64,000 nucleotides of DNA from Cryptomeria japonica. Its lineage: Eukaryota; Streptophyta; Pinopsida; Cupressales; Cupressaceae. Numbering within the stretch: the stretch's first letter is position 1; the number at the start of each line of letters is the position of its first letter. Position numbers and translations under genes: made by a program. Location of the stretch: positions 113,277,933 through 113,341,932 of the forward strand of contig NC_081410.1 in NCBI RefSeq assembly GCF_030272615.1, written 5' to 3'. Under the pieces are notes generated by a model that saw nothing but the letters and a program-made list of their open reading frames with translations, searched no databases and was not told the DNA's origin. Shown in pieces: positions 47,400 through 59,408 of this stretch.

Positions 47400-47760
47400 C
47401 CAATTTGGTAGATAAAAACAAAGTGCATGTGCGTTGGAGGAGGTCTGTCATAATTCTCAGACCACCAAACATTCAGAGAAAATGACACTCCACCCACTCA
47501 AACAGACTTTGAAATTATAAATGCCCACAAAAATCAGTCCATTCCTTCAGTACAATGAATGTCTGTCCCATTGGGAAGCCATGAAAGAGGTGAGGAAGCT
47601 AATGAATCGATTCAGGGAAATTGAGAAGAAACAGCTGAATATGATAAGCTCTGCTAATTTCTACGATAATGTTAGTTTTTTTGGTTTCATTTTCCTGGAT
47701 CGATTCACCCACTTCCTCCCCCTCCCATGACATCCCCACGAGGCCAAATCTGATTTCTGT
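47400..47760 (+). pseudogene. Promoter and N-terminal coding fragment, copy 2 (unrecognised)
   Basis: A TATAAAT box (47516-47522) precedes an open frame reading CLSHWEAMKEVRKLMNRF then REIEKKQL. The inverted homologue at 33193-33604 has the same TATA box, spacing and peptide. The match extends into the region upstream of the TATA box and downstream past a GATCGATTCA motif. Function unknown; it may be the 5' part of a captured gene carried by a repeat. Confidence 0.42.
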
Positions 47761-49779
47761 AGTAATCTCAAGACTAGAAATTTTTTAAGAAGATTGACAG
47801 ATACTGAGAAAATGGCTGGGTTCTGAAAGGACGTCTAGACAAACATGGATTTTAGTCATATGGTTATTGATTCCGAGGCTGGTAAGTTTATTGGGAGTGA
47901 GAATTTTGATCTTTATTTTCTTTAAATCTAACTTCTTTCACTCTTTTGATATTGATCTCTATTTTCTATAAATAAATAAAAATTAACATCTTATAATTTT
48001 CTGAGAGAAATAAGTAAAGAAGTGGATCTGTACTAAGTGGATCTATAAGATTAGGTCTGCTCAACATCAAAGAAGATGTTGAATCCCAATTCCTCTCACA
48101 TACATGAGAAGAATTGGAGTCTTACTTGAAGATAAAAATATGATTTCTAAATATAATTTGCATGATGTAATTAACTGGAGTTTTGCATCAGTATGCATGT
48201 GATTATTTTTATTTTTAGCTGTCCTTTGATGAATCCATCTTGTATTCTATCTGAATGAATAAAGATTCATGTACATTAATTGTTTGTGTTATTGTTTTCT
48301 GTAGCAATCAATTTCTTTTCTGTGTATTCTATTCATTACATATGTTTTCAGATTTTTCAAAAAATATATTAGATAAATGATACAAATTGTCAATTTAAGA
48401 GATGTACATGAAATACAAACTAATTGTATATTTAAAATTCTATTTTAAGTCTCAAGATTTGTACATGCTAACTGCATAAAAGAAACAGTCCAATTCTTTT
48501 TAAGGATTGTTATCTCTATAAAAAGATCCCCTTGTTGTTTAATCAAGTCTGAGAAAGACCTCTCTATTGAAATGCATATTGATGTAATCTATTTATACAA
48601 ATTGACTGATTATTTGTTTGGGTTTTAAGATCCTACATATTAGATAATTAAGAAAATGGTTAAATCAAGTTTACGTTGTCTAGCCAAGTGGAATACAATT
48701 TTGAAAAAAATGGATAGAGAAATGGGCACAAGTTGATTACTCATCCATTCATTCACTTTTACAGTGTCATTTTTGTTTCGTTTCAATAAACCAATTACTT
48801 GAAGTTTCAATAATAATAATCTGTAGTATTTATATTGTTCTAAAAGTGAAAAAATATTTATCTCTGTGGAAGTATTGTACATCAAAGTTTTTGTTTCTGA
48901 TTCACTGTCATATGTATGAGAATACTTTCACATTACCAAAATCGTTATATATTTTATACGGTTCAATCTATACACCACCCCTTACAATAAAGCTTACACC
49001 TATACTAATATAACTTAACATTTCATTTAATTTCATTTATTTTAATGAATTCTAAAATGCAATGGGTTGCTGTACTTGTGTATCAATGAAATTAGTATTA
49101 AATACCTACAAAATGAGTAGAATATTTAAAATTACATTACATTACTCCAGATTTGCCTGTGATTGGAGGAGGGAGAAACAGCTACAGTTTAGAGAAAGAG
49201 CCTATGAGTGAGAAAAGCATGGCAAAGTAAATGATGCTTCGCCCATTTTTCAGAAGCTTTTAGAGTATTTTTAAATGATCAATGGATGCAGTTTTTGGTT
49301 CTATTTTCTAAGTATTTAGTAGAAACCATATTTTGAGGACGTTTTTTGGTTTTTTCTTAGGGATGTACCTAACACTCTAGGTACAAGACCTCATTGTTGT
49401 ATGAAAATATATAATACACAATTATTTTTTATAGTGCTTTTATTTTCAAAGAAAACAATGTGTTCAAAAATTATTGTTTAGTTTTTGTTTTTTTTCAATT
49501 CAAAGTTATGTATGGAGTTTTTGTTTTCATAATAGATTGTTTAAGTGGTGATTAACATGTCGTGTAAGCAATTTTTTAATATTGGTAGTTGTAAGTTTTT
49601 TAATTGATCATCAAACATCTTTCAAATGATTATATAGTGGATTTTAAATTTTCATTTTGTATTAGAGTAAGTGATTGTTTTGAATTTTTTAGGTTATAGA
49701 TTTTTTTGGTTGATATCTTTCCAACAATTGAACATGTTTAACATCAAATATATAGTCATTTTATGATTTAATGGAAATG
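47761..49779. other. AT-rich DNA, no gene seen
   Basis: No domain or clear repeat boundary was found. Some of it may be LTR or leader sequence of the copia relic that starts near 49780. Confidence 0.5.
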
Positions 49780-50393
49780 ACTGAGTATTGGAGCATCAAC
49801 ATGATGACTCTTTTGATTTGAAAAGATTTAGGGAAGATTATAGAAATTGCTTATCATGAGTCATTTGGTTGGACCACTTGTAACCAATGATAGAGAAGCT
49901 AAGAAGGAAACTCAAAAAAGAACAATCAAGCTTTATTCAATGTTCAAATAGCTCTAGATAAGAGTGTATTTTTGGCAACTATAATTACAAAGATAGCCAT
50001 AAATGCACTCTTCAATGATCAAATTAAAAACCTTGAAAAGAGATTTTGAAGATGCAAGAAGCTAAGAGTGTGTGTGATTACCTTATGAGAATAAATGACA
50101 TGATCAATAAGTTGGTTGCTCCTAGAGAAATTATGAACAAAGAAGTTATGGTAAAAAGATGTCAAGTTCTCTAACACCAAGGTAAAATCATGCTATAATA
50201 ATTATTGAGAAAAGTAGAGATTTGGCTACTCTTGAGTTTAATCACTTAGTTAAGTCTCTTATGCCTCATGAAGAAAGGCTAAGACACACAGTTGAAGAAA
50301 ATGATGAGAAATATTTTTCCACAAAATTATAGACCATAAAGAAGGCTTTGAAACTAGTAGTCAAAGCTATAAAGGAAAAAGTAGAAATAGGTA
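49780..50393 (+). pseudogene. Ty1/copia gag relic, part 1
   Basis: Broken frames contain copia-type gag signatures: a spaced match to the LYSMFK..L-type segment around 49935-49990, then EKSRDLATLEFNHLVKSLMP followed by HEERLR (about 50209-50285), which corresponds to the conserved L..L.S.EERL end of the gag domain. Many stops are present. It is cut at 50393 by LINE-C and continues at 56218. Confidence 0.7.
50384..50393. repeat. LINE-C target-site duplication, left copy
   Basis: GAAATAGGTA, repeated exactly at 56218-56227. The copia reading continues sensibly across the two sites, which supports the call. Confidence 0.75.
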
Positions 50394-51676
50394 TTAATTA
50401 TTTTATTTTTTGCTCGATAATGGGCTGAAGCCATAAATTTTTTTAATTAAAAGAGATGTTTACAAATTTGTACAAGTCTTGTTCGGTGTGGGCACCAGTA
50501 AGAAAGAACCGAACAAAGAAAACTTGTGGTCTTTCCCAAGGATAAATCCTAGAATAACTTACATATCCTAGCAAGCCAAATATCCAATGGATGGTTACTC
50601 AGGAGATTACATAATCATAGCTTTTGAAATAATTCCTCTAACATCGATTTTAAACGTAATCCTCTATGATGAGGTACCAAAACACAGGTCGAGACCCGCA
50701 GATAGGAATAAATGATCACTAGCGTCCAAGAAATACTTTCAATCTGGTAGCACTGATTAGGGAGTGGGGCTCCTAATTATATTTGGAACCTGCAGAACAT
50801 AGAAACATAGTTCTCCTACAATCTGAAAGATCAAGTTTATCTGAAGAAATTAACTAGAAGTATGTAAAGAATGACAAACAAGGTAAGGTAATAAGCCTAC
50901 CCATCTTCAGTTCAATCCATAGGCCTAGATCCAAGTATCCTGAATGTTCCCAAAATTGAGTTACCTTGGAAACAAGTGTAGAGCTGAAATTCACATTGTC
51001 ATTTGTCAAAAAGAGCCTGAAAAAAAATAATGTAAGTTAAAACATACCAGAGCCATTACAACCATGGCCAATGGAAACTAGAATGAAAGAAATAGAGAAC
51101 TGCTCGGAGTAAGCCAACTTATGAAATAGAATAGAGGAAATCTTGTGAGGGAGATCAGCGAAACAAGAACAAAGGAAGGAGACCCAATGAGTGATGCGAA
51201 ACTAAGCCAAATTAAACTTAACCCTTGTTAAAGAAATAACTAGAAGTAGGCCCCCAGAAAGAAATGTTTTAACAGAAAGCCTTAAAGAGATGGGATTATA
51301 TTAACTTGTGAGTATATATATATATATATCCACATAAATGTAGATGTGTAGATATCTCCATGAAGCAATATATATATATGCACCTGTATCTATATGTTTA
51401 TACTTATGTTGATATATATACTCCATTTATGAATCCCTTAACAGAGAAATTTGCATTCATCTTGGTTCCTAATTGAGATGTTTCGATAATGAAAAAAAGA
51501 CTAAACAAAGTGGTATTAAACATATAATAATATATATTTTATGTGACACTGATTGTATCTATATTTTTTCAAGAAACGTCAAGAGCTTCAAAATAAAAGT
51601 CAACAACTAACTATAGATAGCTAAGTATATCAGAGTCTTTTAAAGTTTAACAGAGGATCACATTCAAAATTCTAAC
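50394..51676 (-). other. LINE-C 3' untranslated region
   Basis: No ORF of note. Contains TATA-rich microsatellite at about 51312-51420. The minus-strand end reads ...CATTATCGAGCAAAAAATAA, similar in style to the LINE-A end. Confidence 0.6.
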
Positions 51677-51988
51677 TTAAGAGGTAGGCCCTTTCCCTTG
51701 TGGCCTTGCTTGATTTGGTGGTGAGCTCTTCGATGAGGCAGGAGACTTCAGGCTAGAGTCTTCCATTCCTTTTACCAATTCCATGTTAAGTCCTTCATCC
51801 TGGAGGTATACAGCCAACCAATGCTTGTAAGGAGGGGATTTCACATGAAGCCACCACATGAGGAAATTGATATTCCTCTGAATGATGGGGTGCCTACTTG
51901 CGAATTTTGTAGGGTTGTCGATAATGAAAATTGGGAATCAGGGAACCTGGTTGTTATTCCACTTTAGAATGTCATAGTGCCTAGGCTT
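51677..51988 (-). pseudogene. LINE-C post-RNase-H segment, shared with LINE-A ORF3
   Basis: The RNase H frame continues past a TAG (51991-51989) for about 103 codons to 51677, with one further stop (TGA at 51940-51938, probably a former Trp). It carries FIID (51928-51917), RH (51895-51890) and FLMWWL (51865-51848), then a Ser/Pro/Lys tail. The spacing matches FLLD...RH...YLKW in LINE-A ORF3 (10834-10911) almost without gaps, and a preceding PRxxD.IL motif aligns as well. No known family is recognised. Parallel conservation suggests a real domain of this LINE group. Confidence 0.5.
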
Positions 51989-54900
51989 CTAGCTTTTGCC
52001 TCGGTTCTTGAATTCCTTACCATCTGCTCCTGCATTGGCAAGTTCATCTGCTCTTCGATTTCCTCCTCTATAGATATGGTTGATGATTACAATATTAAAA
52101 TGAGGAAGTAAATCCCTAACCCTTTTGATTAGATTGTTGATTCTCCAATTGCAAGAGTTTCTTGATCTAAGAGAGTTTATGATGATTGCAAAGTCTCCTT
52201 CAATTTCCAAATTTTGAATTCCTAATTTGTGGTAGAGCAGCAACCCTTCTACTACTATGTTGGCTTCTAGCATATTATTAGTGTCTGACCCTATAGGTTT
52301 AGCAAGTGCAACAACCACTTCCCCTTCCCAAGAGTGGATAAAACAACCTACACCTATTGTACCAGGGTTGCCCTGAGAAGCTCCATCGGAGTTGAGTTTG
52401 AACCAACCGGGGGGTGGGAGGGTCCAAACATGCTGATTTTTGGCTAGTAAATTGTGATTGTCTCCTAAACTGACATACATGAGAAGAATGATACCTTCCT
52501 AGCTTTTCCTTATGGCTTCATCCCTAAGAGAAAATTTTGAGTTCTTCAAGGGGCATTTCCTAATAAATTTATTAGTGATCTCTATGATAGATGCCTTAAT
52601 TTTGACAAGAAGGGATTCCTTTTTGAGGGATTTTTCTTTAAAAATTCTTCTATTCCTTTCTTTCTAGACTTCCCAGAGGAGGATCAAGGGAGAAATGATC
52701 CAAATATGCCCCAGTGGCCAAAATTTTGGGAGACTGGCCAACTTTGTAGGAAGGAAAGAAGGTCCTGTTGACATGCCAAACTTAAATTAAGTTTGTTGAT
52801 AAGCCAATGCCAACACGATAAGGTAAAATCACAATTGAGTAATAAGTGGTCCACATCTTCCTCCCTTTTGCAACACAATGAACACCCAGAGGGGCTTGCA
52901 TAGCCCAATTTCCATAACCTCTCCTTTGTAAGGATCCTTTTTTGCAAAGAAGACCAAAGAAAGGTCCCAACTTTTAGGGAGTAGGATTTATGCCAATAGA
53001 GGGACAAAGGAAGGTTGGAAGTTGATCTGGCTTCTAGCTTATGTGCAGTCCTATAGCCCTATTTTATACTATATTCCACATTTGGGGAACCTAGCCAGAT
53101 TAATTTATCTTGACTTGAGTTAAAAGAGAGCTTCCTCTTTTATTGAGAGGATATACAATAAGAGGCTTCCCACTCCATCCTAAAGTAGAGTTCGATTTGG
53201 GGAAGGAAACATAGTCTCTAACGGGTTTACCTACAGAGTTTACCAACTCCTATTTTAGAGAGTCATCATGCATTAAGCTACTAAGAGAGGGGTAGCCGCC
53301 CTAGGAATTATGCCCAAAAAGTTCTTTGTCTCTTAATCCAATATTCCAAGATAATTGTTTGGAGAGAACTCCTGTACAATAGGAAATGAAGTTCCAAATT
53401 CTAGATCCTTTGGGGAGGAAAGGTATTTTGAAGATGGTGGTTGGGGCTGAATCGCCTAGATACTTCCCCTTAATTATTTTGACCCATTTCAAATGTGGCT
53501 CTTTATAGATTCTTCATACTATTTTGGCTCCAAGTGCCCTATTTTGACTATCTAAATTTCAAAAACCTAAACCTCCGTTCAGTTTAGGTAGACATATAGT
53601 ATCCCATGCAATTAATGCAAACTTCTTCTTGTCTTCCAAACCTTGCCATAGAAAGGACCTCAAGATCCTAGTGAGTCTGTCCCTGATACTTTCCAGAGAG
53701 TTGTAGACAGGACATGTAGTACTGAGGGATTATTGAAAGGACAAAGCGAATAAAGACAATTCTACCTGCTAGCGACAACCATTTACCTTTCCAACATTGC
53801 AATCTTCAATTCATTTTAGGCAGAACGCCATCCCAGAGTTTTTTTTCTCTAATCCCTCTATCCAAAGGGAGACCTAAATAAATACATGGAAGAGATCCTG
53901 AATGGAAATCGAGAATACTAAGAATTTCCTTTTCTATCTTCTCACTAGTATGAGGAAAAAGACCTTGGTTTTTGCTTTGTTCACCTCCTAGCCAGAGGCT
54001 TTCACGTATTAGTCTAGAATTATTTTGAAGTGTATGGCTTCAGAGGTGGAGCTATTACCCAACAAAAGTGTGTCATTTGCAAATTACTGGTGAGTTACTG
54101 GGTCGACAATGCTTGTAACTCTAATCCTTTCTATGTTGCTAAGCTCTTGAGAGTTTTTGATAGTCCTACCTAGGCCTTCTACCATGATAATATAGAGGAA
54201 GGGGGATATAGGATCCCCTTGTCTTAAACCTTGGGAGCTGGTGAAGAAACCATGGGGGGAGTCATTAACCAATATTGAGAATTAAGGAGTTGAGATGCAT
54301 TCGAATAACAAGTTGACCTAGTTTTTGTTAAAGCCAAAGGCTGCCATGCATTTATATAGAAACCTCTAGCCTACTTTATTGTAAGCCTTCTTGATATCTA
54401 GCTTGATGAGCATAGAGGGGCTAGAGTTGGTTTGAGAGGAATGGATTGCCTCGTGAGAGAGGATAACCCCATCCAAGATAGGTCTACCAGGAACAAAACC
54501 AGATTGTTCTTTTGAGATTATAATTTGGAGGAGGGGTTTGACTCTATTAGCTAGGGCTTTTGTAAAGATTTTATAGAGTGTGTTACAGAGGGCGATCAGT
54601 CTAAACTCGTCCAAGGTGTCAGCATAAGCTATTTTTGGAATGAGGGCAATGAAGGTATTATTAATCTCTCAAAGGATCCTACCTAATTTTCTAGCACTTT
54701 TGAGAGTGTCCACTAATTCCATCCTCCAAAAATGTTATCATGAGTGATAAAAGGCAGCTGGAAAGCCGTCCGACCCAGGTGCTTTTTCTGGGTATAGTTC
54801 TTTTACTGTTTCTCAATTTCATTTGCTATGAAACTTTTATTAAGAGCCATATTATGTTCGTGAGAGATTAGTTTAGGAATATTTTGGAGGAGACTTTCCC

Positions 54901-56160
54901 AGGGAACCAGGTTGGAGGAATCCGAGTTGAGAAGGGATTCAAAGAAGTTAATAGTATGTCTGGCTACTCCTTTGGGATCTTCTATCAAGTGACCATTATT
55001 GTCAATGATTCAGGTTATGTTGTTTATGCTCCTTCTAGCTTTAGTACTAGCATGAAATTTTTTTGTATTCCTCTCCCCTTCTGCTAGCCAAGTTTCTCTT
55101 GATTTTTGTTTCTAGAGGGTTTCCTATTTGGACAGGATATCTTCATATTTTTCTATGAGTGTTTTTTCTTTCAAATATCGATCTTGTCCATTCCAAATTT
55201 GATCACGGATTCGTTTACTTCTTTTAACTCTATCTCAATTTTGGCTTTGGCTTCAAAGATATTGCTAAATTTTTCATGATTCCATGTGAAGAGAGATTGT
55301 TTGATAATCTTTAACTTAGATACAAAGCATAAAAGTTTGGAGCCAGAGACCTTCAATGAAGACCACCATTTTTATACCATACTAATGAAATTTTCTTCTT
55401 TCAGCCACATAAGCTCAAATTTAAATGGATATTTCATCGGCTTTAGGTTTTCGGCTATAGATAATTGGATCGGAAAGTGGTCAGAGCCAAAGAAAGGGAG
55501 AATGGACGCCTTAACTAAGCTATTGTTGAGGGTGCCTAAATTATCCTTAATAAGGAACCTATCTAATCTCTCTACTATCATACTGAACCTAGATCTTCTA
55601 TTTGTCCATATGAAGACACCATTGTCTATAGGAATATCCATGAGGTCATTCTAGAAGGTCCACTCTCTAAAATCTACTAAAGACTGAGGTTCTCTAGAGA
55701 AACCACCTGATTTCTCAGCTAGATTGGATATGGGATTAAAATCGCCGCATATTATACAATTTATATTTTTGTTTCTATTCATGAAGGAGGAGAGTTCCTC
55801 CCAGACTTCTCGGTCTAAGTCATTTGGGGTGGGTCCATAAACATTAATGAGGTTAAAACTTAGGTTATTGCTGATACATATAACTTCTAGTCCCATCCAA
55901 AATCTATTGGTCTTTATAATTTCTAGTGAGATACGTCTAGGGTCCCATATAATACCTAAAGCTCCAGAAACCCCAAGCGGATGAATCCCTCGCCAATTGT
56001 ACCTTCCTAAATGTTTCTCAAAAGTTTCTCCTCCAAGACTTTCTAGCTTAGTTTCATGAATAATGGTAATTTCAGCTTTAACCTTAAAGATGCAACGCTT
56101 GAGGATGCTCTTCTTGTTAGGGGCGTTAGTTCCCCTAAAATTCCATGTTAATAACTTCAT
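51989..56160 (-). pseudogene. LINE-C ORF2: endonuclease, reverse transcriptase, RNase H; broken
   Basis: The endonuclease (56160-55651, continuing 55641-55372) starts MKLLTWNFRGTNAPNKKS with HETKLE, INVYGPTP, CGDFNPIS and SDHFPI. RT fragments show FRLIALCNTLYKIFTKALAN, EQSGFVPGRPILDG, KLDIKKAYNKVG (54614-54366), SQGLRQGDPISPFLY (54272-54084), then TAA at 54086-54084 and a catalytic box FAND (54083-54072). The Cys/His segment (CSLCCKREEDVDHLLLNCDF) is at 53007-52684. RNase H (52480-51989) keeps all four acidic residues: NSDGAS, EANIV, EIEGDF and RADELA. Many stops, so inactive. Confidence 0.92.
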
Positions 56161-56186
56161 GGAGATGTGTGAGGGAACTTCCCCTC
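56157..56186 (-). promoter_or_regulatory. Hairpin plus ATGA stop/start overlap in LINE-C
   Basis: On the minus strand GAGGGGAAGTTCCCTC (56186-56171) forms a stem of five pairs plus a G-U. Ten bases later ATGA (56160-56157) is the ORF2 start; read in the other frame, an open ORF1 tail ends at this TGA. Confidence 0.65.
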
Positions 56187-56217
56187 CCTACATTGAAGAC
56201 ATCTATAAGCTTATATT

Positions 56218-56227
56218 GAAATAGGTA
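56218..56227. repeat. LINE-C target-site duplication, right copy
   Basis: GAAATAGGTA, identical to 50384-50393. Confidence 0.75.
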
Positions 56228-56640
56228 GAAGTATATTTGATAGTAAAAACATTCAAAGTTATTATTACAATAGGTATAGCCACTTTTAAAAGGAATGTAA
56301 GTTACAAGTAGGCAATAAAGCATAATTACTAATTATGTTCATGGTGATGAGGAGGCTTCTCTAAGAATTATTTACATTTTTCTTATGATTACTAAAGAGG
56401 TATGTTATTTAGATTCAGGTTGTTCTAGTCATAGGTTAGGAAACACTACACTTTTTTTTATGTAGTGCATGAGATCTTTAAGACTAAGATTAATCTTCGT
56501 GGTGATAAAATATTGAAGGTTGTAGCTATAGGAGCTATGGAGGTGCATACGCTAGAGAAAACAAGAAAAGTATCAAGATAAATATGATACTTGACAATAA
56601 AAGGGAAGAACAAGTGTTGGTTTGCCTTTGCATAGTTATG
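56218..56640 (+). pseudogene. Ty1/copia gag zinc knuckle and protease relic, part 2
   Basis: Directly after LINE-C the frame reads SYYYNRYSHF, stop, KECK: a CCHC knuckle (CYYCxxxGHFxxxC type) in which Cys residues have become Tyr or Ser. About 150 bp later CYLDSGCSSHRLGN is a copia protease active site (WYLDSGCSRHMTG in relatives). Downstream the frame decays. Together with 49780-50393 this is one gag-protease region split by LINE-C. Confidence 0.75.
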
Positions 56641-56979
56641 TGTGGAGTTTTTAGGTGAATTAAAGTTAGTCAGGTATGGTTCATATCAAGTGATATCAAA
56701 TTACCCGAGGGGATGACTTTTGTAACATTTTTTATCATTTCTAGTTGGGAATAGAAGATTGATGTTTATAGGTGTCTTCTTATTATTCTTGGTAGTATAG
56801 TTGAGCTTATTGGTCTCCTATAGGGCTATGTTGGATGTTGCATAATCTTTTCGAGTGTTGGAGTTGTGTGTAGGGTTATTATAGGGTAATTTGAGTTGTG
56901 GTAATTGATCAAATTTTCATGTTTGTATTTTGTTCAAGGTTTTCATGGTTGCTATTTTAAATGTGTAGGTGTGAGTTGG
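56641..56979. other. Decayed sequence between copia relic and LTR fragment
   Basis: No domain. It contains the first copy of a 46-bp direct repeat (56765-56810) whose second copy is at 57245-57290. Confidence 0.5.
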
Positions 56980-57290
56980 TGATGCAGGAGAATCCCCGAT
57001 TAATACCAATCTTGCATCAACCAAAAACATTATTCTTTTTGTTTTGCTTTCTGTTTGTAGTTTCAGCTTTTCTTTTTGTAAATCTTGGTTTTCATTCACC
57101 GATCCTATGGAGTTTGATTCTACTGAATACTTGATAATATTTCTTATTTCCAGACAGCATCGCATTTGGATAATTTTCTCGACAAGATATCACTACCGGT
57201 TTCCTTGACAATTTTTTGTTACCGGTTGATAGTTCTTGTTACTCTTTATAGGTGTCTTCTTATTATGCTTGGTAGTATAGTTGATCTTAT
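56765..57290. repeat. 46-bp direct repeat flanking an LTR fragment
   Basis: 56765-56810 and 57245-57290 differ at two bases and are exactly 480 bp apart. The second copy sits between the inverted LTR fragment and the LTR of the gypsy-2 element, so it marks a duplication or rearrangement junction. Confidence 0.8.
56980..57244 (+). repeat. LTR fragment of gypsy-2 type, plus orientation
   Basis: Matches the reverse complement of 57670-57937 over its whole length (TCTTGCATCAACCAAAAACA, GGTTTCCTTGACA and TTCTTGTTACT shared), forming an inverted repeat with arms of about 265 bp and a 425-bp spacer. It corresponds to the first ~265 bp of the LTR. Confidence 0.85.
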
Positions 57291-57937
57291 GCATAACCAA
57301 CTCACAAGCTTGGTAGAACATACATAATAGGTCACAACCAAGACCTTGAATCTTAACATCTATCTTCTATGCACAATATCGCTACTTGATTATTCGATTG
57401 ATTACATTCTAATGCATAATTACAATTATATATATGATCCAAAGGATCCAATTGGCCCAAAAAGGGGTCAAAACCTTAAGAACAAGACCTAATCTATAAA
57501 ATTGACAAGGTTGGCCTCCGCCAAGAGATTCCTCTGAAAAATCCAAAGGATGAAGTGTAGATCACGGTAAAAGGTCGGCCACAAACCAAGGAACATTGGA
57601 ATCAATGACCAAGGCTCTACAAGCTTTGGAAGGGGTTTTGGTGGATCACCAAAATAGATCTAGGCAACTAGTAACAAGAATTGTCAACCGATAACAAGAA
57701 ACTGTCAAGGAAACCAATAGCGATAAGTTGTCGAAAAATCATCCAAATGTAATGCAGTCTAGAAACAAGATAGATGACCAAATATTCAAGTAGAATACAA
57801 CTCCACAAGATCCGATGAGCCAAAACCAGGACACACAAAAATAAAAGATGAAACTACATACAGAAAGAAAAATAGAAAGAAAATGTTTTTGGTTGATGCA
57901 AGATTTCTATGAATTGGGGATACTCCTACATTAGACA
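57290..57937 (-). repeat. Gypsy-2 3' LTR
   Basis: On the minus strand it starts TGTCTAATGTAGGAG at 57937, 71 bp past the last recognisable integrase codons, and is best ended at GGTTATGCA (57290). 648 bp. No matching 5' LTR is present to the right, so the ends rest on TG...CA termini and position. Confidence 0.65.
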
Positions 57938-58008
57938 TCCAGGTTATTAAAAAGGTGAGCCTCTCACTTTGTTGGGGTTAGAAGAAAACCAAGGCGGTCT
58001 ACCTCTAC

Positions 58009-59264
58009 CTAAGAAATCCAAGATGAATCTTCAATTGGTATGTCCTTCCACTTCACAAGATACTCCTTATACTGACTGCTCCGGGTACTACACCCAATCC
58101 TACTATCTAAAATATCTTCAATCTGATCCGGTTCCTTCCAGGGAAACTCTTTCTCCAAGTCTACAATAGTGTCCTTATTGAATTTTGTTTCATGATACTC
58201 ATGAAGATCTGCAATGTTAAACACAGGTGAAATACTCAGACTATCTAGTAACTCCACTTCATATGCATTTCCAAAACTGAACTTCCTCAAAATCCTGCAA
58301 GGTCTACACTTCTTCATCTGTAATTTGTTATAAGTTCCAACTAAGAATCTCTCTTTTCTTAGATATACCATCACTTCATCGCCAACTTCAAATTCCTTAT
58401 GTCTCCTCTTCTCATTTGCCTTCTCCTTATACTTGTTGTTCATGTCTTCCAAATGCTATTTAACCTGAATATGCAAAGTTTCCATGTGATCTGCAAAGTC
58501 TTCTGCTTCTGAACTTCTCTGGTCTTCATTGCTAATATCTCTCAATTCTGATATAACTCTAGGATGCACTCTAATAACAATCTCAAAAGGTGTTCTTCTG
58601 GTACTTCTATTCACTGAATTATTGTAGGCAAACTTTTCTTGTGCAAGGATCAAATCCCAACTTTCAATTTTATCTCCCACTAAACATCTCAACAAGTTTC
58701 CCAAACTCCGGTTAACTACTTCTTTCTATCCATTAGTCCGTGGATGAAAAGTATAACTGAACTTCAAATTTGTCTTCATCTTCTTCCAAAGTGTTCTCCA
58801 AAAATAGCCAACAAACTTAGTGTCTCTATCTGAAACTATGCTCTTAGGCAATCCATGCAATCTCACCACTTCCTTGAAAAATAGGTCTACTACATGTAAT
58901 GCATCTGATATCTTCTTACAAGGTATGAAATGAGCCATCTTCTAGAATCTATCCACTACCACAAATATAGAATCATTCCTTCTTGTTGTCTTAGGCAATC
59001 CAAGTACAAAATCCATGCTTATATCCTCCCAAGGTCTTATCGGTATTGTCAAAGCTTATAAAATCCCACATTCTGACTACTACCATTTGCAACTTCACAA
59101 AATCTATAACTTTGCATATATCCCTTAACATCCTTATGAATCTGGGCCCAAGAGTATTGCTCACTCACCAATGCTACTATTTTGTCAATACCAAAATGTA
59201 CAGCTAGTCCTCCACTGTGTCTCTCCTTCATCAGATTATCCATAGAACTCTTAGGTATGCACAA
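58009..59264 (-). pseudogene. Gypsy-2 integrase and chromodomain, broken
   Basis: Right to left: zinc-binding segment (HFGIDK..ALVSEQYSW, near 59200), catalytic core ([36 protein letters not shown] at 58938-58726; IESWDLILAQEKFAYNNSVN at 58704-58456), then FEVGDEVMVYLRKERF and a chromodomain (PDQIEDILDSR ... YLVKWKDIPIEDSSWI) at 58452-58009. Chromodomains of this class can guide integration into heterochromatin. The mid-region has stops between the segments. Confidence 0.9.
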
Positions 59265-59408
59265 TTGAACTCCTCAAAATAACATCCCATCATGAATGAA
59301 GTAATCCAACCACTTGCTTCTATCTACCATAATCGGTTCTCTACATGCTTTCCAAGGTTTTGCAAAATCCAGATCATCATCATACAAGGTCTTCAAATAT
59401 TCAAATCC

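Larger units (their letters stand above)
50394..56217 (-). mobile_element. LINE-C: 5'-truncated plant L1-type LINE
   Basis: Minus-strand element of 5.8 kb inserted in a copia relic. It holds about 60 bp of ORF1 end, all of ORF2, a post-RNase-H coding segment and a 1.28-kb 3' UTR ending in an A-rich tail (T-rich on the plus strand near 50394-50413). The 5' truncation just upstream of ORF2 is typical of incomplete reverse transcription. Confidence 0.88.
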
